Assembly (NCBI GenBank): GCA_050697555.1
Contig: JBOHAD010000004.1
Location: 1-64,000, forward strand
Reading direction: 5' to 3'
Source of the DNA: DASQWP01 sp050697555
GTDB lineage: Bacteria > Actinomycetota > Thermoleophilia > Gaiellales > Gaiellaceae
Length of the DNA stretch: 64,000 bases
In this document: piece by piece, positions 1 to 8,143 of the stretch
How positions within the stretch are numbered: position 1 is the stretch's first letter
How the letters are laid out: each line of letters opens with the position of its first letter
Notes under the pieces: model-generated
Told to the model about the DNA's origin: nothing
What the model saw: the letters and a program-made list of their open reading frames with translations, nothing else
The model's database searches: none
Program-made: the position numbers and the translations under genes

Positions 1-166
1 CCCCACGCGCGAGGTAGTGGTCGATGCGGGCACGGGCGCGCTCCCCCAGCTCCGCGCTCACCTCGCGCCCGACCGTCTCGACTCCCGCCTGGACGCACAC
101 CTGCGCGATCCCGGCGCCCATCGTGCCTAGACCGACGACCCCCACCCTGCGAACCCGCGTGGCCAA
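1..166 (-). CDS. 3-hydroxyacyl-CoA dehydrogenase, N-terminal fragment
   Basis: Only the first 55 codons lie in the window; the rest runs off the left edge. Residues 12-19 are GLGTMGAG, the glycine-rich NAD-binding loop of the Rossmann fold, followed by an AQVCVQAG helix typical of 3-hydroxyacyl-CoA dehydrogenases (beta-oxidation or butanoate pathway, cytosolic). I chose the TTG at 166 because TAGGCT (179-174) sits 7 nt upstream, matching the leaderless promoter pattern seen throughout this window; a GTG at 145 is the alternative. It is divergent from the aldehyde dehydrogenase. Substrate chain length cannot be judged from this fragment. Confidence 0.75.
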   Translation of the reverse strand, partial: MATRVRRVGVVGLGTMGAGIAQVCVQAGVETVGREVSAELGERARARIDHYLARG

Positions 167-183
167 GACGGGCAGCCTAATGC

Positions 184-1623
184 TTGAATAACCCTGTGGC
201 GGCCACGGCGCAGGAACGCAGGCTTCTCCTCGACGGCGAGTGGGTGGAGACGGGTGCCTGGAAGGACGTGCGCTCGCCCTTCACCGGCGACGTGGTCGGC
301 CGTGTGGCCGAGGGCGGAGCCGAGGAGACCCGGCGGGCCGTCGACGCCGCAGCGCAGGCGATGGCGGAGCCGTTGCCCGCGCACAGGCGCTCGGAGATCC
401 TCGACGGCGTCGCCGACCTCGTGGCGGAGCGCCACGACGAGATCGCGCGGACGATCTCCTCCGAGGCCGGAAAGCCGATGAAGGCCGCCCGCGTGGAGGC
501 GGAGCGGGCCGTGTCGACCTACCGCTCGGCGGCCGCCGAGGCTCGGCGAATCGCGGGCGAGGTCGTGCCGATGGACGCCTCCCCGGCCGGAGTGGGCAAG
601 CTCGCCTTCACTGTGCGCCTCCCCATCGGAGTCGTCGGCGCGATCTCGCCGTTCAACTTCCCCTTCAACCTGGTCGCCCACAAGGTCGCGCCGGCGCTGG
701 CGGCCGGCTGCGCCGTCGTCCTGAAGCCGGCCGGCCAGACTCCCTTCTCCGCGCTCCTCCTCGCCGAGCTCGAGCAGGAGGCCGGCCTCCCGCCCGGCTG
801 GCTCAACGTCGTCGTGGGCTCTGCGTCGGAGATCGGGGACGTCCTCGTCGAGGACGAGCGGGTGCGCCTCATCTCCTTCACGGGCTCCGCGGAGGTGGGC
901 TGGAAGCTCCGTGAGCGCGCAGCCCGCAAGAAGGTGCTGCTCGAGCTCGGCAACGCGACGCCCGTGATCGTCGAGGCGGACGCCGACCTCGAGGAGGCTG
1001 CGGCGAAGATGGCCGCCCACGCCTTCTCGTTCGCCGGGCAGAGCTGCATCTCCGTCCAGCGCGTCTACGTGCAGCGGGACGTGTACGACGACTTCCTCGA
1101 GCGCTTCCTCCCGAAGGTGGAGGCCCTCCGCGTCGGCGATCCCGGCGACGAGGAGACCGACGTCGGGCCCGTCATCGACGACGACGCCCGGAAGCGGATC
1201 CTCGCCTGGATCGAGGAGGCGAAGGCCCAGGGAGCAACGGTGCTCGCGGGAGGCGAGACGGCGGACGGCCTCCTCCGTCCGACCGTGCTCGCCGACGTCA
1301 CGCCGGAGATGAAGGTGTCCTGCCTCGAGGTCTTCGGCCCGCTCTGCACGGTCACCGCGTACGGCGCCCTCAACGAGGCGCTCGATCTCGCCAACGGAAC
1401 GGAGTTCGGCCTCCAGGCGGGCATCTTCACGAGCAACGTCCAGACCGCGCTCGCGGCCGGCCGGGCGCTCGAGTTCGGCGGCGTGATGGTCAACGAGGCG
1501 CCCACCTTCCGGGCCGACCAGATGCCGTACGGGGGCGTGAAGGCATCGGGCAACACGCGTGAGGGCCCTCCTTACTCGGTGCGCGAGATGACAGAGGAGC
1601 GTCTCGTCGTTCTCTCGCTCTGA
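184..1623 (+). CDS. NAD(P)-dependent aldehyde dehydrogenase
   Basis: Aldehyde dehydrogenase superfamily protein of 479 aa, a normal length, oxidising an aldehyde to its acid with NAD(P). Visible landmarks are SPFNFPFN and KPAGQTPFSALL (cofactor pocket), FTGSAEVGW near residue 231, LELGNATPV near 253 with the general-base Glu (the common second Gly of LELGG is Asn here) and FAGQSCISVQR with the catalytic Cys near 287. The start may be TTG 184 or GTG 196; neither has a clear ribosome binding site. The divergent neighbour is a hydroxyacyl-CoA dehydrogenase, so a role in acyl or short-chain aldehyde catabolism is possible, but the substrate is not determinable. Confidence 0.9.
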   Translation: MNNPVAATAQERRLLLDGEWVETGAWKDVRSPFTGDVVGRVAEGGAEETRRAVDAAAQAMAEPLPAHRRSEILDGVADLVAERHDEIARTISSEAGKPMKAARVEAERAVSTYRSAAAEARRIAGEVVPMDASPAGVGKLAFTVRLPIGVVGAISPFNFPFNLVAHKVAPALAAGCAVVLKPAGQTPFSALLLAELEQEAGLPPGWLNVVVGSASEIGDVLVEDERVRLISFTGSAEVGWKLRERAARKKVLLELGNATPVIVEADADLEEAAAKMAAHAFSFAGQSCISVQRVYVQRDVYDDFLERFLPKVEALRVGDPGDEETDVGPVIDDDARKRILAWIEEAKAQGATVLAGGETADGLLRPTVLADVTPEMKVSCLEVFGPLCTVTAYGALNEALDLANGTEFGLQAGIFTSNVQTALAAGRALEFGGVMVNEAPTFRADQMPYGGVKASGNTREGPPYSVREMTEERLVVLSL

Positions 1624-1663
1624 GTACGCCGATGATTACTCGGCTAGAGTGAGGCCGGCTTCG

Positions 1664-2293
1664 ATGCCCGTGCGCCTGTCCTCGCTCTTCGCCCGCCGAG
1701 GCCATCCACCGCCTCCTTCGCCGTCGTCGCGGCGGGAGCAGCCGCTCGCGGACGAGCCGATGCCGCCGCCGCCCGCCGTCGCGCCCCCGCCCCCGGGGCC
1801 CGGCTCCGTTCCGGCGGCGGTCGAGATGCGCCGAGAGCGGCGGGCGCTCGCCCGGCGGCGCGAGATCGAGATGCGCGACGTCGGGGGCCTCGCCGTGGAG
1901 ATGGTGCGGCGCGACCGCTTCAAGCCCGAGCTCCTCGTCGAGCGCGCGAACGACGTGCTCCTCGTCGAGCAACGCATGCACGAGCTCGACTCGCTCCTTG
2001 CCTCGGAAGTGGTCGTGCGCGGGCTCCGGGACGTCCCCTACTGTAAGTGCGGCGCCCCGCTGCCGCCGGGCGTTCACTTCTGCTCGCACTGCGGACGCCC
2101 CTCGGAGGCCACGCCGCCCGTCCTCGGCTGCACGCACTGCGGCCAGCCGCTCCCGGCGGAGACGAACTTCTGTCCTTTCTGCGGCCATCCCGTGGCGGCC
2201 GAGGAGTACCTCGCCGAGACGGGCGCCGGCGAGGTCGACGAGTCCACGATGGTCCGGCCTGCGCCCGACGACGAGCGCGCCCGGGAGGCGTAG
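1664..2293 (+). CDS. double zinc-ribbon protein with Pro-rich N-terminus
   Basis: A 209-aa soluble protein of unknown function. It starts with a proline- and arginine-rich low-complexity segment, then a charged helical stretch, then two treble-clef/zinc-ribbon units: CKCGAPLPPG...CSHCGRP and CTHCGQPLPAE...CPFCGHP. These CxxC pairs are the DZANK-type double zinc ribbon used for protein-protein or nucleic-acid contacts. ATG 1664 is preferred over GTG 1649 because TAGAGT (1645-1650) would give a transcript beginning only a few bases before the ATG. The stop at 2293 abuts the next ATG at 2294, so the two zinc-ribbon genes are likely co-transcribed. Confidence 0.7.
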   Translation: MPVRLSSLFARRGHPPPPSPSSRREQPLADEPMPPPPAVAPPPPGPGSVPAAVEMRRERRALARRREIEMRDVGGLAVEMVRRDRFKPELLVERANDVLLVEQRMHELDSLLASEVVVRGLRDVPYCKCGAPLPPGVHFCSHCGRPSEATPPVLGCTHCGQPLPAETNFCPFCGHPVAAEEYLAETGAGEVDESTMVRPAPDDERAREA

Positions 2294-3067
2294 ATGGCCG
2301 AGCCGCCGTTCGAGCCGCCCACTCCACCGCCTCCGGAGGGAGCGGTCGAACCGGAGCGGCGTTGCCCACGCTGCGAGGCGCCCTACGACCGCTACCAGGA
2401 GTACTGCCTCGAATGCGGCCTCCGGCTCGTGCCGCTCCCGGGAACGTACGTGCGCCGGGAGATCTGGTCGCGCGACTCGCCCGTCTGGCTCTGGGCGGCG
2501 CTGGCGGCGCTCTTGCTCGTCGCGCTCGTCGCAGGCGCGATCGTCGCCGTCGCGGCGACGCGGGAGGACGAGCCTGCCGGCTCTCCCATCGTTACGACGG
2601 GGTCGGGGACGACGGACACGATCGGGACGCTCGACACCGCGCCGACGCTGACCTTCGGAACGACCGCGCCGACGACGACCATTCCGCCCACGACGACGCT
2701 TCCGCCTACAACGACGATCCAGCCGACGACGACGGCCCCGACCACGACCACGACCACGACGACCACAACGGGGGGAACCGGCAGGATCATCTCCTGGCCG
2801 GCGGGCCGGAACGGGTACACCGTCATCCTGAGGTCGACGCGGACGAGCGAAGGGCGAGACGACGCCGACGCGGCCGCCCGGCGGGCGATCAGTGCCGGCC
2901 TGCCCCAGGTGGGCGTCCTCAACTCCTCCGAGTACTCGAGCCTGAACCCCGGCTATTACGCGACCTTCACGGGCATCTACGACACGCAGCGCGAGTCCGA
3001 GAACGCGCTCCCTCGCGCCCGCTCCGCCGGTTTCCCGCTGGCGTACGTGCGGCGCGTCGCGGATTAG
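2294..3067 (+). CDS. zinc-ribbon, single-TM protein with Thr-rich linker and SPOR-like C-terminus
   Basis: A 257-aa membrane protein. Residues about 24-42 hold a zinc ribbon (CPRCEAPYDRYQEYCLECG). One transmembrane helix follows near 65-87 (ALAALLLVALVAGAIVAV). A long threonine/proline linker (about residues 110-160) then leads to a C-terminal domain resembling SPOR peptidoglycan-binding domains (GYTVILRSTRT, GYYATFTGIY). The likely topology is a cytoplasmic ribbon with an extracellular wall-binding domain. The linker DNA is an ACG/ACC-rich low-complexity tract at about 2660-2775. It directly follows another zinc-ribbon gene. The function is inferred as envelope or division associated; SPOR is an architecture call, not proven. 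Confidence 0.7.
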   Translation: MAEPPFEPPTPPPPEGAVEPERRCPRCEAPYDRYQEYCLECGLRLVPLPGTYVRREIWSRDSPVWLWAALAALLLVALVAGAIVAVAATREDEPAGSPIVTTGSGTTDTIGTLDTAPTLTFGTTAPTTTIPPTTTLPPTTTIQPTTTAPTTTTTTTTTTGGTGRIISWPAGRNGYTVILRSTRTSEGRDDADAAARRAISAGLPQVGVLNSSEYSSLNPGYYATFTGIYDTQRESENALPRARSAGFPLAYVRRVAD

Positions 3068-3156
3068 CCGAGTCGAGTTTGCAGCGACGTCCGGGGGGAA
3101 ACTTTGTAACAGCTCGGCTCACCGTGTTAGACTCCCGCGCGAGCGCGGCCCAGGGT

Positions 3157-3185
3157 TTGACTTAACCCGAAGTTAATGATGATTT
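3157..3185 (+). promoter_or_regulatory. sigma-70-like promoter with palindromic operator candidate
   Basis: TTGACT (3157-3162) matches a -35 box, with a weak -10 (TGATTT, 3180-3185) 17 nt downstream. Inside the spacer is TTAAC-CCGAA-GTTAA (3162-3176), an inverted repeat with 5-bp arms placed where a repressor would block polymerase. It drives the gene starting at 3217. This AT-rich patch stands out in a very GC-rich background. Confidence 0.4.
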
Positions 3186-3216
3186 GCAGGTATTTCGTAC
3201 CGGCGGGAGCTATCCT

Positions 3217-3666
3217 GTGACCGAGCAAGCCCAGGAGAGGATCCTCACCCGTATGTATCAGTATTCGAGGGCGATCTACCGCTCGATCAAGGACCTGATC
3301 GACCCGTACGCGGACCCTGAGAAGCAGCTCGAGTACCGCCGCTCCGTGCTCTCGCTCTGCGAGGAGACGGTCGAGCGGCTGGCCAAGGATCCCCGCTATT
3401 TCGCCCACCCCGACCGCACGCTCTTCCAGGACATCCGCCGCTACTTCCCCATCACGTATCAGGCACAGGTGGCCTGGGCCGTGACGGAGGGCATCGGCGC
3501 CGCGGTCGAGTACATCGAGCAGCAGATCGAGGCCGGCGCCTTCGACGGCGGCGTGGCCCGCTGCCGTGCGACGACGCGCAAGGGCAAGCCGTGCCAGCGG
3601 ACTCCGCTGCCCGAGCGGGAGTACTGCCCGTCGCACCAGCATCTCGAGGCCCCCGCGGCCGCGTAG
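3217..3666 (+). CDS. small protein with C-terminal zinc-binding CxxxT...C...YCxxH motif (DUF5763-like)
   Basis: A 149-aa protein of unknown function. The N-terminal two thirds are helical and charged, with no membrane segment. The C-terminus carries RCRATTRKGKPCQR...EYCPSHQ, a Cys/Cys/Cys/His arrangement typical of DUF5763-like zinc-binding tails. I chose GTG 3217 because GGGAG lies 7 nt upstream; ATG 3252 is an alternative. A TTGACT-type promoter with a palindromic operator candidate precedes it. Downstream is a 340-bp stretch without a convincing gene. The role is unknown; the motif is the only solid handle. Confidence 0.65.
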   Translation: MTEQAQERILTRMYQYSRAIYRSIKDLIDPYADPEKQLEYRRSVLSLCEETVERLAKDPRYFAHPDRTLFQDIRRYFPITYQAQVAWAVTEGIGAAVEYIEQQIEAGAFDGGVARCRATTRKGKPCQRTPLPEREYCPSHQHLEAPAAA

Positions 3667-3829
3667 CGCGCCCGAGCGCAGCTCGAGCCGTACCTACGCC
3701 GCCACTTCGCCGCCGAGACGCTCGGCGAGAACCTTCCTGTCCAGGCGAGGCACGTTCGGCGTCCGGCCCGAGCCGGCAACGCACTGCCGCGGCGTCAGCC
3801 CCGTTCGCCTCCCGTCGCAGTCCTGTCAC

Positions 3830-3841
3830 GGGGTCTGACCC
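3830..3841 (+). repeat. GGGGTCTGACCC palindromic repeat, copy 1
   Basis: 12 of 13 bases of the dispersed palindrome GGGGTCTGACCCC. Copies also lie at 3891-3902, 18054-18066, 18151-18163, 23515-23527 and 40852-40864. It faces copy 2 as an inverted pair. Confidence 0.75.
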
Positions 3842-3890
3842 GGCCGCGAACCCGATCCCCGCATGGCCGCAGGGAAAGCGGCCGCCGCGA

Positions 3891-3902
3891 GGGTCAGACC
3901 CC
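3891..3902 (-). repeat. GGGGTCTGACCC palindromic repeat, copy 2
   Basis: GGGTCAGACCCC followed by GTCA, the reverse complement of copy 1 including its flanking TGAC. The two copies are about 50 bp apart and could fold into a long hairpin between the DUF5763-like gene and dinB. Confidence 0.75.
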
Positions 3903-4005
3903 GTCAAGGCTGTGTGACGCGACTGTGCAGCGTCTCCGCGCGCTGGCGTCGAGGCCGGCGGCGGGCGTCGCCCGCATCGGCGGAGCGTAGCCGCATCTGC
4001 ACCGC

Positions 4006-5070
4006 TCACCCGTCGAGCGCGAGCTGCTGGAACGGCTCGAGGTTCGAGACGCTGACTCCGACCAGACGCAGGGCGCTCGGGCGGTCGTCGAGCGCGCGAT
4101 CGAGGAGCCCGCAGGCGATCTCGCCGATCCGGGCTCCGTCCGCGCAGCCGACCGGGAGCGTGAGCGAGCGGCTGCGCATCGAGAAGTCGGGATAGCGGAG
4201 CTTCGTCGTGACGGTGCGCGCGGCCTGACCCGAGTCGCCGAGCCGGTCGGCGACGCGCACGGCCATGCGGCGGAGCTCCCCGTGCAGCCGGATGCGCTCG
4301 GCGACGTCCCGCTCGAACGTCTCCTCGTGGCCGATCGAGACGGACTCGGAGGCGAGCTCGAGCGGCCGCGGGTCGATGCCCAGGGCCCGGTCGCGGAGGA
4401 GGCGCCCGACCTTGCCCGGAAGGAGCCTGCCGAGGTCGCCGTCCGTGAGCCCGGCCAGCGAGCCGATTGTCTCGATCCCGGCCGCACGCAGCCGCGCCTC
4501 CGCGCGCGGCCCGACGCCGGGGAGCAGCCGGGCCGGGAAGGGGGCGAGGAAGGCCGCCTCCCGTCCCGGACGGACGACGGTGATGCCTCCCGGCTTGCGC
4601 CTGTCGCTCCCCACCTTGGCGACGACCTTGCAGGTTCCCACTCCCAACGAGCACGACAGGCGAGTGGCCCCTCGGACGGCCGTTTGGACGGCCTCGGCCA
4701 AAGGCCGAGCTTCTCGGAAGTCCGCCATGACTTCCGAGAAATCCAGGTAGCCCTCGTCGAGCCCGGTTCGCTCCACCGTGGGCACGACCTCGCGCACGGC
4801 CGCCCAGACCGCCCGGGAGTACTCGGAGTAGCGGCGGTGGCTGGGCCGCACGAAGATCGCCTCAGGGCAGCGCCGGAGCGCCTCGGCGCAGCTCATCGCG
4901 GAGTGGATCCCGCACCGCCGCGCGACGTAGTTCGCCGTCGCCACGACGCCGCGCCCGCGCGGGTCGCCGCCGACGACGAGCGGCCGCGTTGCGAGCTCCG
5001 GGCGCTCGAGCTCCTCGACCGCCGCGAAGAAGGCGTCCAGGTCGAGGTGGGCGACGATCCGAGGGGGCAC
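4006..5070 (-). CDS. dinB: DNA polymerase IV (Y-family translesion polymerase)
   Basis: A 354-aa Y-family polymerase that copies past damaged template bases. The start reads PPRIVAHLDLDAFFAAVEE, with the first metal-binding Asp in DLDAFF. Further on are AVWAAVREVVPTVERTGLDEGYLD with the second acidic cluster (normally S-x-D-E; here GLDEGYLD), then the SLGVGTCKVVAKVGSD and LLPGVGPRAEARL helix-hairpin-helix segments and a C-terminal little-finger domain ending in NLEPFQQLALDG. GTG 5070 is preceded 9 nt upstream by TATTCT (5085-5080), so the message is probably leaderless or nearly so. It is divergent, 21 bp away, from a fused PafB/PafC-like regulator, a DNA-damage-response family in actinobacteria, so damage-inducible expression is likely. 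Confidence 0.92.
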   Translation of the reverse strand: MPPRIVAHLDLDAFFAAVEELERPELATRPLVVGGDPRGRGVVATANYVARRCGIHSAMSCAEALRRCPEAIFVRPSHRRYSEYSRAVWAAVREVVPTVERTGLDEGYLDFSEVMADFREARPLAEAVQTAVRGATRLSCSLGVGTCKVVAKVGSDRRKPGGITVVRPGREAAFLAPFPARLLPGVGPRAEARLRAAGIETIGSLAGLTDGDLGRLLPGKVGRLLRDRALGIDPRPLELASESVSIGHEETFERDVAERIRLHGELRRMAVRVADRLGDSGQAARTVTTKLRYPDFSMRSRSLTLPVGCADGARIGEIACGLLDRALDDRPSALRLVGVSVSNLEPFQQLALDG

Positions 5071-5079
5071 GGGACTGAA

Positions 5080-5105
5080 AGAATAGGAACGGTGTCGCAC
5101 GACAC
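5080..5105. promoter_or_regulatory. divergent dinB / WYL-regulator control region with palindrome
   Basis: TATTCT (5085-5080, minus strand) is the dinB -10 box. The palindrome GTGTCG-CA-CGACAC (5092-5105) lies between the dinB -10 and -35 positions and overlaps the first codons of the WYL gene. Read toward dinB it contains TGTCGTG, similar to the TGTC-R-GTG core reported for mycobacterial PafBC-dependent promoters. Binding is inferred, not shown. Confidence 0.45.
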
Positions 5106-7104
5106 GGACAAGCTCATCCGCCAGCTCTCGCTCGTCGCCTTCCTCATGGCCGAGCGGCGCCCGTTGACGGCCCGCGAGATCAAGTCGACGGTCGAGGGCT
5201 ATTCCGAGATGTCCGACGAGGCGTTCGCGCGGCGCTTCTACTCCGACCGCAGCGAGCTGATCGCGCTCGGCGTCCCCCTCCACTCGCAGCGGGACGAGTT
5301 CACCGGCGAAGAGCTCTACACGCTCCGCTCCGAGCAGTACTTCCTCCCCCAGCTCGACCTTAAGGAGGACGAGCTGGCCGCGCTCCAGACCGCCCTCTAC
5401 CTGCTCGAAGGCCAGTTCGCCTACGCGGAGCCGCTCCGGCTCGCCCTCCAGAACCTCGCCCTCGGGCGGCGCGGCTTCGACGACCCCCCGACGGGAACCG
5501 CCGTGCGCGTCGACGTCAGGGATCCCGACTACTCGACGGAGACCGCCGGGCGGCTGACGAAGCTCGAGGGCGCGATCTCCAAGCAGCGGACGATCAAGTT
5601 CACGTACTGGTCGATCTGGAGCGACCGGACGCGCGAGCGAACGGTCAACCCGTATGCCCTCCTCTCCGAGGGCGGCTCCTGGTACCTAATCGGCTGGGAT
5701 CACGACGCCGAGGCCGAGCGGACGTTCCGCGTCTCGCGCATCCAGAGCGACATCCGCTTCGCCACGAGGCGCGAGCGGGACTTCCGCGCACCTGCGGAGG
5801 GCTTCGACCCTTCCGGCTTTCGTGGCCGCCAGGCGTGGCAGTGGGGCGACGAGGCCGGCGAGGCACGGATCGAGCTCGACGCCGATACGGCCTGGTGGGC
5901 CGAGCGGATGATCGACCGGGGGAGCGTCGAGGACGGCGTGCTCACGACCCCGTACTCCAACGTCGAGCTCCTCGCCGGCTGGGTGCTGCGTCAGGAGGGA
6001 CGGGCGCGCCCGCTCGGACCTGCGGAGCTCGTCGAGGCGGTCGAGGCCGGGCTCGGGCGTGTCCTCGAGCGGCACGAGGGGGAACCGGCGCGGCCGCCGC
6101 GTCTCCGCGCCCAGGGGGAGCAGGCGCCCCCGCTCGAGCGGCCCGCCGGGCCTGTCGCACCTGAGCGCTTCGGCGTGCTCCAGGCGCTCCTCGCCCACCT
6201 GCTCTCCCGCTGCGGCGACGAACCGCGGGCGACGATCCCGGCCCGGGAGCTCGTCGAGCGGTTCCACATCCCGCCCGACCAGCTCGAGGAGCACCTCCAG
6301 CTCCTCAACCTCGTCAACTTCGGGGGCGGCTGCTACGCGGTGTACGCCACGCTCGTGGACGACGAAGTGCGGGTGGACAAGGAGCTCTTCGGCGAGACCT
6401 TCCGGCACCCGCCCCGTCTGACGCCGCTCGAGGCGCGCGCGATCCGGCTCGCCCTCGAGTTCGTGGGGCCGATGATCGCGGCGGAGGCGCAGACGACGCT
6501 CCACCGCGTGCGGCGCAAGCTCGAGGAGACGTTCGGCGCCTTCGAGCTCCCGGAGCAGCCGGAGCCCGAGACGCAGTCCGAGCAGGAGCGGCTCATCCGC
6601 ACGCTCTCCCAGGCGATCCGCGAGCAGCGGCTCGTGGAGATCGAGTACGTCGCCGTCGGCGAGGAGCGCAGCGTGCGCGTGATCGAGCCCTACCGGCTCG
6701 AGCGCGAGCTTCCGTGGTGGTACATCCACAGCTGGGACACGACGCGCGACGCGGAACGCAGCTTCCGCCTCGACCGCATGCAGCGCGCCGAGCTTCTCGA
6801 CGAGCGCTTCGAGCAGCGCTCGGGGCTGGAGCCGCGCAAGCTGCGGGACGTCAGGCTCGCCCGGGTGCTGTTCGAGCCCGAGGTCGCGCGCTGGCGCGTG
6901 GAACGAGGCGCGGCGCGGCTGGCCAAGGGCTTCGCGCTCGAGGAGGTGGGCGTCGGCGGCACCGACTGGTTCGTCGGCGAGATCCTCTCCCACCGGGGCC
7001 ACGCCGAGGTGCTGGAGCCCGAGGATCTGAGGAGCGAGGTCCGCTCGCGCGCGAACAAGCTCCACGCCGCCTTCGGCAAGAAGCCGGCGCGCGCCCGCGG
7101 CTGA
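5092..7104 (+). CDS. fused double WYL-domain transcriptional regulator (PafB-PafC fusion)
   Basis: A 670-aa protein made of two PafB/PafC-type halves in one chain. The first half has a winged-helix-like start (LIRQLSLVAFLMAERRPLTA) and a WYL domain around residues 165-225 (RTIKFTYWSIWSD, YALLSEGGSWYLIGWD). The second half begins near residue 365 (GVLQALLAHLLSRCGD) with its own WYL domain (LVEIEYVAVGEERSVRVIEP, WWYIHSWDTTRD). In other actinobacteria PafB and PafC are adjacent genes forming a heterodimer that activates DNA-damage genes independently of LexA; WYL domains sense nucleic-acid ligands. The divergent dinB partner fits this role. GTG 5092 was chosen because the protein's homology starts there; AGGAA lies just upstream. 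Confidence 0.85.
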   Translation: MSHDTDKLIRQLSLVAFLMAERRPLTAREIKSTVEGYSEMSDEAFARRFYSDRSELIALGVPLHSQRDEFTGEELYTLRSEQYFLPQLDLKEDELAALQTALYLLEGQFAYAEPLRLALQNLALGRRGFDDPPTGTAVRVDVRDPDYSTETAGRLTKLEGAISKQRTIKFTYWSIWSDRTRERTVNPYALLSEGGSWYLIGWDHDAEAERTFRVSRIQSDIRFATRRERDFRAPAEGFDPSGFRGRQAWQWGDEAGEARIELDADTAWWAERMIDRGSVEDGVLTTPYSNVELLAGWVLRQEGRARPLGPAELVEAVEAGLGRVLERHEGEPARPPRLRAQGEQAPPLERPAGPVAPERFGVLQALLAHLLSRCGDEPRATIPARELVERFHIPPDQLEEHLQLLNLVNFGGGCYAVYATLVDDEVRVDKELFGETFRHPPRLTPLEARAIRLALEFVGPMIAAEAQTTLHRVRRKLEETFGAFELPEQPEPETQSEQERLIRTLSQAIREQRLVEIEYVAVGEERSVRVIEPYRLERELPWWYIHSWDTTRDAERSFRLDRMQRAELLDERFEQRSGLEPRKLRDVRLARVLFEPEVARWRVERGAARLAKGFALEEVGVGGTDWFVGEILSHRGHAEVLEPEDLRSEVRSRANKLHAAFGKKPARARG

Positions 7105-7112
7105 GCGTAGGA

Positions 7113-8099
7113 CTAGCCGGCTTTCGCCGCGTTCTTGTCCGAGATCACGGCGACGCGCTGGATGACGCCGAGGAAGAACGGCTCGGAGAACCCGGCGGCG
7201 AACGCGAGGAGCGCGCTCGCTGCCCAGTCGGCCCCCCGGCCTCCGCCGAGGTCGAGCGCCCCGCTTTCCAGCACGAGCAGGACGATCAGGCCGGCGGTCG
7301 CTCCCACGAGCGGCTGGATCCGCATCGCCGGCCAGAATGAACGCAGGTCGTCGAGCTCCCGGAGGTCGTCCCGAATCCTCATCGTCCCGCTCAGGGTCGC
7401 TCCGAGGGCCCCGGCCGTCCCCGCGATGGCGATCCTCTTCCAGACGTCCGCGCCGTCGAAGTACTCGATCGCGACGACCAGCCCAGCCTGGAGGAGCAGC
7501 AAGATCGGCCAGAGAGCATTCAGGTAGCGGCACTTCTGCGCCGCCTTCGCCCGGCGGTCGCGACCCGCTTCCGCGCGCTGCCCATAAAGGAACGCCAGCT
7601 TCTCCGCAGCCTGCCCGTGCAGAACCTGGCTCGGCTGGCGCTTCGCGTAATTGCCCCGCAGCCGTTGGAGCTCCTCCTTGGAGAAGTGCTGCGTCCAGCC
7701 GTGCCAGCGGGATGCATCTTTGGCCCGCTGTGCCTCGTGGTCGAGCTGGAGCGCGATGTAGTCGGTATTGGCGAGCCACGGGAGCAGGCTCTTGACCTCG
7801 GTGTAGAGCTCCCAGGTCGCGTCGATCGTCAGTGATTCGACCCGCAGGTCGAGCACGTCGCGCAGGCGGGCCTCCAGCTGAGGCGTACGGAGCGAGACGG
7901 CGTCGGACGGGACGGAGAGCAGCCGCCGCGCTTCCGCGACCACGCCCTGCACGTACCCGAGCGCCTTCTTGAGCTCCGGGTTCCGCGCCTTCCGCCGCCA
8001 GCGGTCCGGGGCGAGCAACTCCTCCAGCGTCGACTGCGCGACGTCCGGTTGAGCCCGAAGCCCACGAAGCAAGCCCGAAGCACCGACGGCTTGTGCCAC
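7113..8099 (-). CDS. membrane protein of unknown function
   Basis: A 328-aa protein. The N-terminal about 210 residues are soluble, helical and charged. The C-terminal part has several hydrophobic segments: ALWPILLLLQAGLVVAIEY, IAIAGTAGALGATLSG, LVGATAGLIVLLVLESG and WAASALLAFAAGFSEPFFLG. I do not recognise the family; the TM block followed by RMRIRDDLRELDD-like charged turns resembles uncharacterised bacterial proteins with a C-terminal membrane domain. GTG 8099 was chosen because TAGCTT (8112-8107) sits 7 nt upstream, fitting the leaderless pattern. It is convergent with the WYL regulator, with 8 bp between stops. Confidence 0.7.
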   Translation of the reverse strand: MAQAVGASGLLRGLRAQPDVAQSTLEELLAPDRWRRKARNPELKKALGYVQGVVAEARRLLSVPSDAVSLRTPQLEARLRDVLDLRVESLTIDATWELYTEVKSLLPWLANTDYIALQLDHEAQRAKDASRWHGWTQHFSKEELQRLRGNYAKRQPSQVLHGQAAEKLAFLYGQRAEAGRDRRAKAAQKCRYLNALWPILLLLQAGLVVAIEYFDGADVWKRIAIAGTAGALGATLSGTMRIRDDLRELDDLRSFWPAMRIQPLVGATAGLIVLLVLESGALDLGGGRGADWAASALLAFAAGFSEPFFLGVIQRVAVISDKNAAKAG

Positions 8100-8143
8100 G
8101 GGAAACAAGCTAGATCCTCCGCTCGGTGAAGTCAACGCCCGGA

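Larger units (their letters stand above)
3667..4005. other. intergenic region with inverted GGGGTCTGACCC repeats
   Basis: No convincing gene. It holds two copies of a palindromic repeat in opposite orientation (3830-3841 and 3891-3902), both within the longer context TGACGGGGTCTGACCC. On the minus strand a short open stretch ending near 3695 (reading PRLDRKVLAERLGGEVAA before a stop) could be the tail of a lost gene, but nothing upstream supports it. Confidence 0.5.

Noticed and set aside
2640..2790. ACG/ACC-rich tandem pattern resembling a repeat array
   Set aside because: It encodes the threonine-rich linker of the SPOR-like protein; units are irregular and there are no spacers, so it is neither CRISPR nor a microsatellite.
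5686..7779. Very long antisense open frames such as this 697-codon minus-strand frame
   Set aside because: They run opposite to well-supported genes, have Arg/Pro/Ala-rich composition and no motifs; long chance frames are expected at this GC content.
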